Shown here in pieces: positions 49,101 to 57,677 of a DNA stretch of 64,000 nucleotides (its first letter is position 1; every line of letters begins with the position of its first letter). A program made the position numbers and the translations under genes. The DNA lies in the IMG/VR virus record IMGVR_UViG_3300045747_000454, positions 1-64,000 of that record. One strand, given 5' to 3'. The notes beneath the pieces were generated by a model that was not told the origin of the DNA, searched no databases, and saw only the letters and a list, made by a program, of their open reading frames with translations. Source of the stretch: a virus.

Positions 49101-52013
49101 CGGCAGCGTGACAACCTTGTCGTACTGAGTGTCGAGAATCTGCTGACGGAAGTCGTTCGAATCAACCCACAGCGACGAGCTGTGCCCATCGTGATGGAAC
49201 AACATCAGCGTGCCAACTATGGTGTTGTAGTCAATGGCTGGGAGAGCTCGTGGTAGCGCGCCAAGCTGCGGCAGCGTGGCTGGGAAGCCAGTGACACCAG
49301 AGGTTGAATCGTACAGCACCTGACGAACGTCATTGTCAGCCGCGCGAATCGACAGAATGTAATCGACGAGAGCGTCAATCTTCGCGTCCTGCGCCGCCGT
49401 ACTATCGTAGTCAACAACGCCGTGCGAGACGAAGTACTGAGCGATGTTCTGCTTGAAGATGTCCTCAACAGCGCCAAGCCCGTTGATGTACTGCTTCTGC
49501 GCTAGGTCGATGATGCTGATTGGAGTCGAATCCTTCTGCATCAGCAGCGCAGCGAGCAGCGAGTGTTGCTCGCTCCAGCTCTTGATGACGCCGCCGAAGG
49601 CTTCATCGAGCGTCGTGCCAGGTGGTTGATTCAGCAGAATGCTGCGAAAGTGTCCATAGAGCGAGCCCTCAAGAATGTCGTCGCTGGCATTGTTGTACGG
49701 GTTGTTGATGAACGACCGCGAGACCTGATAGGCGCCAATCTTGTTGACGTCAGCGGCTTCGCCGCCATAGAGGTCCGCCACGTTGTCAGCAGCATCACGA
49801 TAGACGTAGCGCGGCGACTCGGCGTTGCCGATGCGAATAGTGAAGGTGTCGCCAACGTCGTAGGCAAGCGTGCCATTGGAGATGGTGAAGCTGAGCTCAG
49901 CGCTAGAGTATGGAACGCCGACAGTAGCCGAATTGACTCCGCTTGGAAGAACAACCGTCTTTGAGCCACTGACGCTGAACGTCGTGGGACTAGCTGCTGT
50001 CAGCGTCCACACCTGCTGTTGAGTGGTCGCTGTTGGGATGACAGAAATGATTTGACCCTTGCTAGCGCCAGTGAAGACTGGGGTCGAGGCGACTGGACCA
50101 GCGGAGACCGTGAAGGTGAAGGTTTCACCAACGGCGAACGGAACTTGACCATCGCTGACGAGCAGCGTGAACTGCGTGTTCGAGAAGAGTCCGCCAACGG
50201 TGACAACGCCTGGCGCACCAGCCGGTCCTGAGTTCGAACCTGATGCCAGAAAGGTTGACGGCGATGTTGCAACCAGCGTCCACGTTTGCGGTGTTGCCGA
50301 GTCGAATGGCACCAGGCTGGCGATGACGCCCTTGCCCTTGCCGACGAATGACGTATCAATCAGCGTTGGAACAGAGTAGCCAGCATGCCAGATGCTGTGA
50401 AGCGAACCATTGACCTTGTAGAACAGCGAGTTGCCATTCTCATCTACCAGACCATGATTGAAGATGTAGTCGGCGCTATCGGTCGTGCTTGCCTTGACGC
50501 GCTTCTGCAGCACAGCATCAAGGTCTGCCATCGGATCATCAGCGTAGAAGAAGATGGAGCTGACGCGACCGGCGTGCGTGCCGTCGTACCGATACAGGTC
50601 GAACATCGGCAGCTGATTGAACTCAGTCTTCTGCTGCTCGAACACGTAGCCAGAGTCCGATGGAGCGCCATCAGCATCGACATAGCCATTCAGCTGAAGG
50701 TTGCTATCATACTCGATGATTGGGCGCGATGCCTGAATGATGCCAGCGGTGTCGACGCCAAGCGCTTCAAGCTCAGTGATGCTGTACCAACGATTGCCCT
50801 CACGCCAGTCATTGGTGTTGCTTGGGTCAAGTGAGGCAGACCACGAGTTGCCTGCCGTCGAGGCGAAGAGCTTGTCAGCATTGACCGTACCGCTGCTGCC
50901 GACCCAGACACGAGCGTCAGCTACGATGTAGGCGCCATCGTAGTCTGCAGCGCGCGTCCAAGCGCGAGGACCAACAATGTAGATGCCGTTCTCTGTAGCG
51001 ACGTTATCCTTGACCAGCACGCGCTGTCCGGCTTCGAGAGTGATGCCATCAATCGTCTGATAGGCGTTCAACGTCTCGATGCCGACAATGCGACCCTTGA
51101 GTCCTGACGTAATCGTCTGGGCGATGCTATAGGTGGTGGAGATGAACTGCGTCGAGATGGTGAAGGTGTCGGTGGCAGCGAACTTCTCATTGTCGGACCA
51201 GACGCCAAGCTCGTTGAGAATCGGACTGCGCTGAATTGTCAGCTTGAGCAGCTGAACTGGAGCGCCGGCGCCAAGCTGAACCTTGAAGTAGAACACGTCA
51301 TAGACGACAGATCCAGGCAGCGCAGCATTCACCGTTGGCATCGTCGAGAGCGTGCAGCGCAGCGTTGATGAGTTGATGAGCGTCTGCATTCCGCTGATGA
51401 CCGCCGTGTAGCTGCCAAGCGAGTCGAGAGCCTGCAGCGTGAAGTGCAGTGAATCCGTGAAGGTGATTTTGAAGCGTTGATCAACGAAGCCAGAGCCAGT
51501 GCGAACGACAGATGTTGTGGTGGCAACGACGGCGCTAAGCTTATTCAAGTCAGCGTTGGCTGGGCGAGCAATGGCATAGTACTCTGGGTTTGTCCCAAGC
51601 CAGAAGTAATTGAAGTAGTTGGCGAACTTGTCGATGTTGATTGGTGGCAGGTAGTTGTTTGCCTGCGAGTATAGCCAGCGCTGACCAGCCGTCTTGACGC
51701 CAAGTGTCTCAGCCTTGCGAATGATGTCCTGCACGGTGAAGGCGTGCGTCTCGACGCCCTGCTTGAAGTTCAGCACTGGGATGATGGCGTTGATGTCACG
51801 CTCGACCGTCGACTGTGGAACACGAACCGTCTGGTCATCGAACGACGTTGGCTTGTGGCCGACGTAGCCGTACAGTGGCACGCTCTCGTCGTGCGTCATC
51901 ATTCGATTGAACAGATTGTCGATCAGGCCCGTGATCACAGGGTTCCGAAGGTTGCTCGGGACGTACTGCGTCAGGTCGTTGAACGGAAGGGCAAAGTCGA
52001 TCTTTTGTGCCAT
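43173..52013 (-). CDS. Giant baseplate/tail structural protein (2946 residues)
   Basis: The largest gene in the window. The N-terminus (DLTQYVPSNLRNPVITGLID, NLFNRMMTHDESVPLYGYVG) is of a kind found downstream of gene 6 in T4-like marine phages, where T4 has wedge protein gp7 and its partners. It contains two IDG modules (near residues 325 and 1200: IDGITLEAGQRVLVKDN, IDGVILRAGDRVLLTSE) and two adjacent WT modules (about 560-720). No enzyme motif is seen. A wedge or inter-wedge scaffold linking baseplate to fibres is inferred from position and size. A late promoter is 26 bases before the start. Confidence 0.75.
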   Translation of the reverse strand: MAQKIDFALPFNDLTQYVPSNLRNPVITGLIDNLFNRMMTHDESVPLYGYVGHKPTSFDDQTVRVPQSTVERDINAIIPVLNFKQGVETHAFTVQDIIRKAETLGVKTAGQRWLYSQANNYLPPINIDKFANYFNYFWLGTNPEYYAIARPANADLNKLSAVVATTTSVVRTGSGFVDQRFKITFTDSLHFTLQALDSLGSYTAVISGMQTLINSSTLRCTLSTMPTVNAALPGSVVYDVFYFKVQLGAGAPVQLLKLTIQRSPILNELGVWSDNEKFAATDTFTISTQFISTTYSIAQTITSGLKGRIVGIETLNAYQTIDGITLEAGQRVLVKDNVATENGIYIVGPRAWTRAADYDGAYIVADARVWVGSSGTVNADKLFASTAGNSWSASLDPSNTNDWREGNRWYSITELEALGVDTAGIIQASRPIIEYDSNLQLNGYVDADGAPSDSGYVFEQQKTEFNQLPMFDLYRYDGTHAGRVSSIFFYADDPMADLDAVLQKRVKASTTDSADYIFNHGLVDENGNSLFYKVNGSLHSIWHAGYSVPTLIDTSFVGKGKGVIASLVPFDSATPQTWTLVATSPSTFLASGSNSGPAGAPGVVTVGGLFSNTQFTLLVSDGQVPFAVGETFTFTVSAGPVASTPVFTGASKGQIISVIPTATTQQQVWTLTAASPTTFSVSGSKTVVLPSGVNSATVGVPYSSAELSFTISNGTLAYDVGDTFTIRIGNAESPRYVYRDAADNVADLYGGEAADVNKIGAYQVSRSFINNPYNNASDDILEGSLYGHFRSILLNQPPGTTLDEAFGGVIKSWSEQHSLLAALLMQKDSTPISIIDLAQKQYINGLGAVEDIFKQNIAQYFVSHGVVDYDSTAAQDAKIDALVDYILSIRAADNDVRQVLYDSTSGVTGFPATLPQLGALPRALPAIDYNTIVGTLMLFHHDGHSSSLWVDSNDFRQQILDTQYDKVVTLPNGTNRTALGGTAQTPPPAPFDGMLWIHMTQGTSIMEAYDASAGAWRVISLADTLNQVLLKIEQRLYDHCNPNARVIFDGSSAAQAILAAPDYQDLLKKELFLFASRNNFDPLGSDYVSTNALTWNYSNAMLSPGVTLNVATTPARWYDVLEAHQRTVSGVLVTHRPNIEPWRLLGYATFADWDATEPALVAASKPYATPDTIDNGTFYDAGYVRAVKTTAGSTVLSGLQTIDGVILRAGDRVLLTSETTAANNGIWTASAGGWTRAAVSLIQNSYVAVLEGTSYVGTKWVLRYSVANLGVSSVVFQQVRYWNASLWANIQSRRPTLRLSVDTVRDVLLAPYVSATNPQSVNALTTQSPPNKLNGYAYGQNSPVETAWKTTVEYRYSLVRALFKYDPLLFLSYCWGYNWVSVDGLLYDGYDVSIPGHKRFLLHGDEIRQIDRASSCSITSATISGTITYDAYEVAGNQRYQNFTVRNSAGVIIGYAREGATVNLSGLTGLRIEDFGQPFHKGDKFTFTPTTITFAPALRHIFHGFGQTFTHALRQVAIDTTGSYAIDAYRNWDVDMGYRAGGLVSTDDLVVYTDSDSLTTSSYDLIVKKNSFTRDLWIYGLRISITIIGDNVLTDDGLVHPATDAADWTFRIENYNPLHTSVDYYNVDPAGTFETFNVLDQRTTDTVWKQYTQNTGVLTADFPLTITGAQNVVNFLFGYTQKLLVDGWRFALDLETNTDAETNRLRTWQLEIEKFLNTLYLGVEVEQGIVVSPFTEQLWIQQDSGLLSEFSDAGLFDINIHPAVFDLGGRKMRSDEIYAIRGNKLSRFGSAVAMYSAHAQLDEYEHLFIFGRYVESSISNGVLYQPFTGSRVVTYKFNGRRQGSETMRPEYGGHYLVGNEVRQNLQASTDNIAAYYDPSKAFETVQTTRHALALLGFNTKDYFDNLDIQEKSQFNFWRGLIQMKGTNMSVTAFLNNDRFQEAKIDEYWAYKVAEYGDARERTFPELKLKTTDTVQQFTQLQFDSRTLSNEGFTPIYNYDEARWFSIDDLNLDTFFKAAVLGSYTKVVTVGEVITVPFIADKLVISDSLATQLNATTVIAGTAGSITITGYGAATPKYSPIKLINYVANELIEEIPFWHPAAGQHNATALESVNVTSMINPAKYNVSTKVANNNSYDPLRPWGDNELGRVWFDTTNLAYLPYYDDVIFQDRPARLSRWGALTDYSTIDIYEWVQSPVPPSEYNALAAEQAGNASLDSNTKAAGEVALQQTYLRDREWSIRPIAWSKAARPLAEIHPVFNHSFDSRLYINGTTASLERGLFSDYGIVLGSRIGAWNNVATDLRPLSEGQVVAIGAKRFVETAQPQPTLAPVTLTLAGITLKVAVSMLTYTDVVGPMLFSHLLQDDNVAARLETNTGVIIYDYTHSLRVTEVDSGRVELLAISQSSIATTSIVEPPAPNVEFVTGEVQLFDLPTFGLRISVTTMTGGTASVTVLRDSIAAALGANVTIRDAATLSEITPWPAIPTDGFSNDTLDAGRTEWRAWSVPTQAELDADGKQPNSAWKPYLGELISAPAFTLTQVQEAVAYAKTPWTLNDGTVIERYATAWTDWSVVDTVRLSTVGASPLVSTTDIDASRTSVYVDGLIQLTANYTITGATITVANVQPYSTVVAIIRKYEPSAAELAFNPDVADDLTFQHQYKKDYEYVVLSTRDIDGAPSSPIYYFWVTNKTIAARNKKLSTNAIAQALRDGPANYLTFQHLLPPSGSQSYRYDAITISGLSYVVGKDDTFKLRFTRNFTLRDDPNQLDLKDTHTEWTLIRPGQRTTIPEALWLKLTDSLAGQDAAGNAVPALRRVGYDERNGTRTQFGFGPEQTLAPKDLLISTVTKTIVNTQLVDKTVPPSASGAYPADFITALDFNDQDKWFETAAATRKTMTTIWTAAKPMQINEVFFGALNDLLASNFELTDVFKTSRLSVYSIRVVNDTSAASTYD

Positions 52014-52038
52014 CTTGCTAGCCAGTGAGAGGATAGGC

Positions 52039-52046
52039 TATTTATG
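52039..52046 (-). promoter_or_regulatory. T4-type late promoter (CATAAATA)
   Basis: CATAAATA on the minus strand, 26 bases before the start of the 2946-residue protein at 52013. Confidence 0.78.
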
Positions 52047-52072
52047 GCATTGCGAGATTTCAAAAAGTTGGG

Positions 52073-52564
52073 TTACGGTAGGACGGCGTCCTTACGAATC
52101 AGCCAGACGCGCGTGACATCCTTACTCCAAGCCTTGATGACATTCTTAGACCAACTGCGAAAGTTGGCGTCGTCAACCTTCTCGAGGTCCGTGACTCGAA
52201 CGTAGCCGAGCTGCGCCGCGTGCCGCCCGACTATAGCATCGTAGAGCTTGACTCGGCTTAGCTCGCTGTTCTTGGAGCTGAAGCCAATGCCAAGTGGCTT
52301 GTTCTCGGCGACGGCTTTCTTCAACACGTCAAAGACCGTGCTGAGAATGCGCAGAGCAACGATCCTGTCGGCTGGACTATCGCCAATCAGATCCCACGTT
52401 CCCTTTCGCTTGAAATCGACGATGTAGGTCTGACCACCCTGCCACCAATCGAGCGTGATAATGACAAGCTCATTCGAGCCATCCAGAAAGTGCGCCTCAA
52501 TGCTCTTGTTGTTCTCTTCAACCTCGTACTTGTACGGAGAGTCAAGCAGCTCTTGCAGAATCAT
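52073..52564 (-). CDS. Hypothetical late protein after gp6
   Basis: A 163-residue protein starting at the ATG at 52564, which overlaps the gp6 stop (ATGA); the longer frame into gene 6 is not used. The N-terminus MILQELLDSP resembles the capsid-targeting-like peptides of the plus-strand late block, but has LLD where the cleavage glutamate would be. The rest is alpha/beta (ELVIITLDWWQGGQTYIVDF, then LYDAIVGRHAAQLGYVRV) and vaguely acetyltransferase-like. Function unknown. Confidence 0.7.
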   Translation of the reverse strand: MILQELLDSPYKYEVEENNKSIEAHFLDGSNELVIITLDWWQGGQTYIVDFKRKGTWDLIGDSPADRIVALRILSTVFDVLKKAVAENKPLGIGFSSKNSELSRVKLYDAIVGRHAAQLGYVRVTDLEKVDDANFRSWSKNVIKAWSKDVTRVWLIRKDAVLP

Positions 52565-55500
52565 TTGACGGCCTGCCTGATCACGGTTGGCGTCAGAGCG
52601 TCGACGATCTCGATGTCGCCCAACTCTGCTGCGGATTGAAGAATCTCGTCGATGCCTGACTCGACGGTGAACATCGCACCGAATGAGTTCGTGCTGTACG
52701 TTGGCACCAGCACGACCGTCGCCACGTCGGCAGGCAAGCGCTGGTGAATCAGACTGGACAGCTCGGTGGCGTAGAACGTGTCGCCGAAGTCCCAAGTGTC
52801 GATGCTGAAGTACGTGTTGATGACGTTCAGAATCTCTTCCTTGATGCGCTCGTTCGTCAGCGTCGAGGACTGCGCACGAACGACCTTGAACTTGGCGCGC
52901 AGCTGAGGTTCAGCAAGACCACCGAAGAGCAGGCGCAGCTTGCCTGGATGCAGCACGAGCGTGTCGCTCAGCATCTTGTTCTCAAGCAGATAGCCGTAGG
53001 TGTTGCGCAGGTCGAGCGGCGTCGGTGGCGTCGGAGCAGACAGCGAGGTGCCACGCACGTAGCTGATGACGTTGTCGTAGTAGCCGCGCGTCATCAGATA
53101 GGCGTCGTGAATGTTCGTTGGCGACGGATCGATGACGTTCGTGAATGGTGTGAAGTGCTCCCACATGAAGTCGAGGCCCTTGTCGCTGTTCGACACGGAC
53201 GACAGCTTTGGCATACGAAGGTTGCGCCCGTGCGTCAGCGAGTTGTTGATTGTGGCGCCAGCTTGCCAGGATCCAGGCGTCGGGTCAGCGGCAGACAGCA
53301 CGGTTGGCGTTGCCAGCGAGAAGTACTCGTAGCTGTCGGCGGCAAATGTTTCAAACTGCAGCAGGCGATCAGGGATCAGGTCGCCAGAGGTGTCCTCATT
53401 CAGCAGGTCAGACGGCACGATTTCAAGCTGATTGACGTTGATCGATCCGCTTGAATCACGAACAGCACCGACAACGTCGTACAGCTGTGAAGTGCCAAGC
53501 GGCTGTCCAGCCGTGTCGAGATTGGAGCGCAGCACCTTGACATTGTCGAAGACGCGCTTCTTAGTGTCGGTGTCGATGAGAACATCAAGATTGTTGTACC
53601 AAAAGCGAGTCGTTGGCGACTCGACGATGAGCTTGAAGTTGCGATGATTGACCTCGTAGCCAACGACTTGCAGCGTCGAGACGGCGCGAATCTTGCGAAC
53701 GAAGATGACCCAGCTATGCTGCTTCAAACTCGTCGTTGTGGTGAAGACCTGCGGGTCTGCCATTGACGAGGCGAAGTCAACCATGCCTGGCGCTGACGCT
53801 GGCATGATCTGCCACCAACCATTCAGATTGACCTTGCAGGTCCACGTCGGACTGGCGGCACCGCTGGTTGCTGAGCGAAGAGACAGCACACCGGTTGCGC
53901 TGGTGTCGAGAATGAAGGCGTCACCTGCGACGAGCGTCGTCGTGCCCTGCGTCACGGTGAACATCGGAGTGCTGTTCGTGAAGCCAACAGGCTGAATGTC
54001 GTACTCACTGCCAATCTTGCCAGTCGGGAATGTCCCACGCAGATTGGAGCGCACAGCCAGCGTCAAACCATCAGCTTGAACTTCAATCGTCCAAACCTCA
54101 CCAGCTTGCCAGAATCCGCTTGCAACCCAAGTGCCGTTGATTGCAATGGTACCATTGCCGATTGCAGCGAGCGTGCGATTGTAGCGCAGTCCAAAGTAGT
54201 CTTGAGCAGCGACCGATTGAATGCCTGAGCCAGTGTCGCCAGGTGGCGACTTGTTGATGCTGTCGATGGTGCGTGGCAGCGTCGCATCGTAGAGGTTGCC
54301 ATCGTCCTCAGCGTTTGGACCTTGAACTGGAATGACGCCGAGCAGCGTGCCGTTGGCGTCAACAACTCGATTCAGCGGCTCGCCGTACCAGTGACGGTCG
54401 ATGAGGCCCTGCATCGCAGTCTTCTCCTTGAGCGAGCCGTTGCCAGCAAAGCCAAGAACGGTATCGACCTTGGTCGTGGAGCCGACGATGTTGTATGGTC
54501 GAGCGCGATTGTCCTCGATGAACTTGCGGCGGGGCGCCGACACAACACCACGAGTGGCTGGGTCAGTTGCCGAAATGTGCAGCAGCAGGTCAACGACGCC
54601 TGGCTCCTTGAGCAGCGGTTCGATGACGTCATCGATGAGACCCTTGCCAGACACGCTCGTCGTGATCGTGTTCATCGTCATGACGTAGCGCATGACCAGG
54701 TCGTCGCCGAACAGCTTGACATTCTCGTACTGACCTGATGCGTCGTTCCAGTCGATGTACTTTGGCTGTCCAGCGAAGGTGCGATTGATCGTTTTGAGGC
54801 GAAGGATGGTTGGGTCCTTCAGCAGAAACGTGTTGTAGTCCTGCCCATTGACCATGCGGTTCTGAGCGTAGTAGGTTGCCGGCGCTGAGCGACGAACGTG
54901 CTCAATCGACTCGGTGGCTGAACCATTCTGCAGCGTCGAGGTCAGACTGAACGTCATCGTGATCGATTCGGCGTTGCCGAGCGTCGACGTGTAGTTCAGC
55001 GCCATCACCTGATTCGAAATGCGATTCTTCTGAATGACGATGCTGCGGTTCGCTGACTGACGAAGCCAGAAGCGATACGAGCCGATCGGCGCGTCAGAGA
55101 AGTCACCATCGCCAAAGATGACGGTGACCTGATCATTCTCGCGAGTATCGACCTCGAACTTCTTGCGAGTGCTGCGAATGTCGTTGAAGACCAGATTCTG
55201 CTCAGCGACTGTATCAACCTGCTGCCAACGCTCTGCCACGCTGCCATTCAACGCCAGACCTTGAACCCAGACGTCAGTGTGATTGACGTTCTCAGGATCG
55301 AAGTCGAGGCGACGATTTGGAAGGCGCTGCGTGATGTCGTAGTCGATGCGCGTCAGAATGCCCTGCTTCGTGAAGAACAGAAAGCCAGTGTAGTCTGAGC
55401 CGTCGCCAATACCGTCGTTGGCGTACATGATTGAGAGCGGCGCTTGAAGGTCAGGCTCACGCTCGAACGGACCATTGTCGTCGACGTCAGCTGACACGAT

Positions 55501-56127
55501 TTCCATGTTGAACGACTCGAGACCAGTTGACGCCTTGTAGGCGAACACCGCATTACGCAGAGTGGCAGGGTCGTTGCGCAGCGCGTAAAGGTCAAACACG
55601 ACATCGCCAACCGTCTGTGTCTTCTGTGGTTGGCCGAGACGCGAACGAAGAATACGGTTCATGACGAGCGTGAACTGCTCCTTCCAATTCACGTTGTTCG
55701 CATCGTTCCACGTGATGGTTAGACCAGAGAGGTCGACGCCACGACTGTCGATGACGCGCTCGGTCGTCGAGACGGTGGTGACCTTCACCAGACCACGCAC
55801 TGGAATGTTGCGCGTCGCCTTGTAGCTGATGAGCTTGGCGAGCTTGAGAATCGACTGCTTGCGCTGCGCCGTCGTGATGAAGTTCTCGTGCGCAACCATG
55901 TCGACACGGTAGGCGAGCTGCTCGGCGATGTACGCAAACAACTCGAGCATCGCGATGAACTCAGACGACTGAATGTAGTCGTTGAACTGCTCGGGATAGT
56001 ACGTGCGCGTGTAGTCAACCAGCGACTGCTTGATTGTGTCGAAGTCGTACGAAACGAAGGAGACTGCGTTGAAAGCCTGATAGATCTTGTCCCAGGTTTC
56101 AGCGGAGTAGGTTGTGCGAAGCGCCAT
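52561..56127 (-). CDS. 6: Baseplate wedge subunit gp6-like (J-type), enlarged
   Basis: A 1188-residue protein. The N-terminus (YTRTYYPEQFNDYIQSSEF, then IAMLELFAYIAEQLAYRVDM and AQRKQSILKLAKLISYKA) is the hallmark of T4 gp6 and J-type baseplate proteins. The C-terminal core (KFKVVRAQSSTLTNERIKEE) is also conserved. T4 gp6 is about 660 residues; here a middle region of several hundred residues is extra and holds a WT beta module at about 665-745. It forms the wedge ring of the baseplate. Gene 25 precedes it, and a late promoter lies 27 bases before its start. Confidence 0.93.
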   Translation of the reverse strand: MALRTTYSAETWDKIYQAFNAVSFVSYDFDTIKQSLVDYTRTYYPEQFNDYIQSSEFIAMLELFAYIAEQLAYRVDMVAHENFITTAQRKQSILKLAKLISYKATRNIPVRGLVKVTTVSTTERVIDSRGVDLSGLTITWNDANNVNWKEQFTLVMNRILRSRLGQPQKTQTVGDVVFDLYALRNDPATLRNAVFAYKASTGLESFNMEIVSADVDDNGPFEREPDLQAPLSIMYANDGIGDGSDYTGFLFFTKQGILTRIDYDITQRLPNRRLDFDPENVNHTDVWVQGLALNGSVAERWQQVDTVAEQNLVFNDIRSTRKKFEVDTRENDQVTVIFGDGDFSDAPIGSYRFWLRQSANRSIVIQKNRISNQVMALNYTSTLGNAESITMTFSLTSTLQNGSATESIEHVRRSAPATYYAQNRMVNGQDYNTFLLKDPTILRLKTINRTFAGQPKYIDWNDASGQYENVKLFGDDLVMRYVMTMNTITTSVSGKGLIDDVIEPLLKEPGVVDLLLHISATDPATRGVVSAPRRKFIEDNRARPYNIVGSTTKVDTVLGFAGNGSLKEKTAMQGLIDRHWYGEPLNRVVDANGTLLGVIPVQGPNAEDDGNLYDATLPRTIDSINKSPPGDTGSGIQSVAAQDYFGLRYNRTLAAIGNGTIAINGTWVASGFWQAGEVWTIEVQADGLTLAVRSNLRGTFPTGKIGSEYDIQPVGFTNSTPMFTVTQGTTTLVAGDAFILDTSATGVLSLRSATSGAASPTWTCKVNLNGWWQIMPASAPGMVDFASSMADPQVFTTTTSLKQHSWVIFVRKIRAVSTLQVVGYEVNHRNFKLIVESPTTRFWYNNLDVLIDTDTKKRVFDNVKVLRSNLDTAGQPLGTSQLYDVVGAVRDSSGSINVNQLEIVPSDLLNEDTSGDLIPDRLLQFETFAADSYEYFSLATPTVLSAADPTPGSWQAGATINNSLTHGRNLRMPKLSSVSNSDKGLDFMWEHFTPFTNVIDPSPTNIHDAYLMTRGYYDNVISYVRGTSLSAPTPPTPLDLRNTYGYLLENKMLSDTLVLHPGKLRLLFGGLAEPQLRAKFKVVRAQSSTLTNERIKEEILNVINTYFSIDTWDFGDTFYATELSSLIHQRLPADVATVVLVPTYSTNSFGAMFTVESGIDEILQSAAELGDIEIVDALTPTVIRQAVK

Positions 56128-56153
56128 GAAGAATGTCCTGTGTGAGCGTCAGC

Positions 56154-56161
56154 TATTTATG
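56154..56161 (-). promoter_or_regulatory. T4-type late promoter (CATAAATA)
   Basis: CATAAATA on the minus strand, 27 bases before the gp6 start at 56127, overlapping the end of gene 25. Confidence 0.78.
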
Positions 56162-56549
56162 ATCCAACGGGGAACGTGAGCTTGAGCGTTTCCTTCGTGT
56201 TCAGGCGAAGGTAGATGACGTCAACAAAGGCGACGATGGCGTTGTTGTCTGGCAGCGCCATGACGGCAATGTCAACCATCTGAAGGCGAGGGTCGTACTC
56301 AATGACCATTCGCAAATCGTCCTCAACGACTTTCAGGCTTCGCTCGTCAAGTGGCTCGAACGCCATCATCGGAATGCGCGTGCCGAAGTTCGGTTGCATG
56401 ACGCGCTCGCCAGGCGTCGTGTAGATATGGTTGAGCAGATCACGCTTCACGGTTTCGAAGTCGGTGGTCGTGAACGGACCACCACGCGTCTCGTAGCTGC
56501 TCGCAGTGGAAAAACCACGGTAGATTGCTGCATTAGGATTGAAGGACAT
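56157..56549 (-). CDS. 25: Baseplate wedge protein gp25-like
   Basis: A 130-residue protein, matching T4 gp25 (about 132). The conserved region reads GERVMQPNFGTRIPMMAFEPL, followed by DERSLKVVEDDLRMVI. It joins the wedge to the first sheath ring. In the family this region often carries EPR; here it is EPLDER, a modest change. It lies 3 bases after the gp5-like gene, in the usual order gp5, gp25, gp6. Confidence 0.92.
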   Translation of the reverse strand: MSFNPNAAIYRGFSTASSYETRGGPFTTTDFETVKRDLLNHIYTTPGERVMQPNFGTRIPMMAFEPLDERSLKVVEDDLRMVIEYDPRLQMVDIAVMALPDNNAIVAFVDVIYLRLNTKETLKLTFPVGS

Positions 56550-56552
56550 ACG

Positions 56553-57677
56553 TTACGCTTTCCAGTTTGGGCCACGCTTGCCCGTAGTGCCAGGCCTCGG
56601 CCAGGGCTCGTGATCAGGCACGATGGTAGGTTTATCAGCGCACTTCGCCTCGGTGGCCTTGGGACCGTTCAGTTGAATCGCTGTGCCAGTCAGGAACAGA
56701 ATGCCCTTCGACAGAATGTTGAACTTCACGCCAGACGTCAGGTCAAGACCACCGTCACCAGAAAGTGAAACATCCTCGCACGCCGTCATGCGCGCGTGCC
56801 CAGTCGCGTTGAGGTTCAGATTCTTGCCAGCCTGAAGATTGATGTTGCCAAGCGCCGACACGTTGAAGTCACCGCCAGTCGACATGCTGATAGCCTCGGC
56901 TGCGTAGATGTGCACGTGGCCATCAGCGTCGAGCTCGACCCAAGTCTTGCCCTGCGCCGTCGAGACGTAGATGCGCTCGTTGGCGTCGTCGAAGATGACC
57001 TGATGCCCTTCAGCAGTCTTGATGCGAATGCGAGCAAAGCGGGCATCGTCCTGCAGAATGATGGCGTGTCGCCCAGGCGTCGTAATGCAGTAGGTCTGTG
57101 GGTCAAGCCCAGTGCTCTCGGTATCCTTGTCCTTGACCGTGGCAGTGCGCGTCGAGTAGCCCTCTGCGTCAGACTTGTCCGTCAGCGCCTGCGCAGCCTG
57201 TCGCTCGTAGGCGCCACGCGTCTTGGCAATCGAATCACCGAGCTTGCCGTTGAACTGCGCCTTCAGATTTGAGGCGGCTGGTTCAATCGTCTCGAAGGTG
57301 TCTGACACTGGGGCACCACCATCCTTGTTGCGACCGGCAGGCAGCGAGCGATTCGTGTGCACATCGAAGTATGAGCCCATGTAGACGCGCAGGCTCGGGT
57401 CGTCGTAGAGGAAACCGATGATGACGTGAGCGCCGACGCGCGGCACAGCCCACAGTCCGTAGGCGACTGGTCCAGTCGCCTTGGCGCCGCTGCCACCGCC
57501 AGCGTAGTCCTCAGCAGAGCCAGCTAGCTGCGAGGTGTAGAGAACCCACGGCAGCGTGTTGACGTCGAACGAGGTCAGGTCGCCATCGATTGACGGACAC
57601 CAGACCTTGAAGCGACCCATCTCTTGTGGGTCAGCCGTTTCAACAACTACGCCCTCAACTAGTCCTGGCAAATTCAC
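56553..57677 (-). CDS. 5: Baseplate central spike gp5-like (OB fold plus beta helix, no lysozyme)
   Basis: A 374-residue protein. The N-terminal OB fold (LVEGVVVETADPQEMGRFKV, LWAVPRVGAHVIIGFLYDD) and the C-terminal beta-helix repeats (VELDADGHVHIYAAEAISM, GNINLQAGKNLNLNATGHA) match gp5/VgrG-type spikes. T4 gp5 is about 575 residues because it includes a lysozyme domain, absent here. The trimeric spike is tipped by the PAAR protein at 27465. Peptidoglycan cleavage at entry must come from another protein, perhaps the M23/GH108 lysin or the SLT protein. Confidence 0.88.
   Translation of the reverse strand: MNLPGLVEGVVVETADPQEMGRFKVWCPSIDGDLTSFDVNTLPWVLYTSQLAGSAEDYAGGGSGAKATGPVAYGLWAVPRVGAHVIIGFLYDDPSLRVYMGSYFDVHTNRSLPAGRNKDGGAPVSDTFETIEPAASNLKAQFNGKLGDSIAKTRGAYERQAAQALTDKSDAEGYSTRTATVKDKDTESTGLDPQTYCITTPGRHAIILQDDARFARIRIKTAEGHQVIFDDANERIYVSTAQGKTWVELDADGHVHIYAAEAISMSTGGDFNVSALGNINLQAGKNLNLNATGHARMTACEDVSLSGDGGLDLTSGVKFNILSKGILFLTGTAIQLNGPKATEAKCADKPTIVPDHEPWPRPGTTGKRGPNWKA

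Noticed and set aside
52565-52795. N-terminal extension of the 163-residue protein into gene 6
   Set aside because: The extension is Arg/His-rich out-of-frame sequence of gene 6; the ATG at 52564 overlaps the gene 6 stop in the usual ATGA form.
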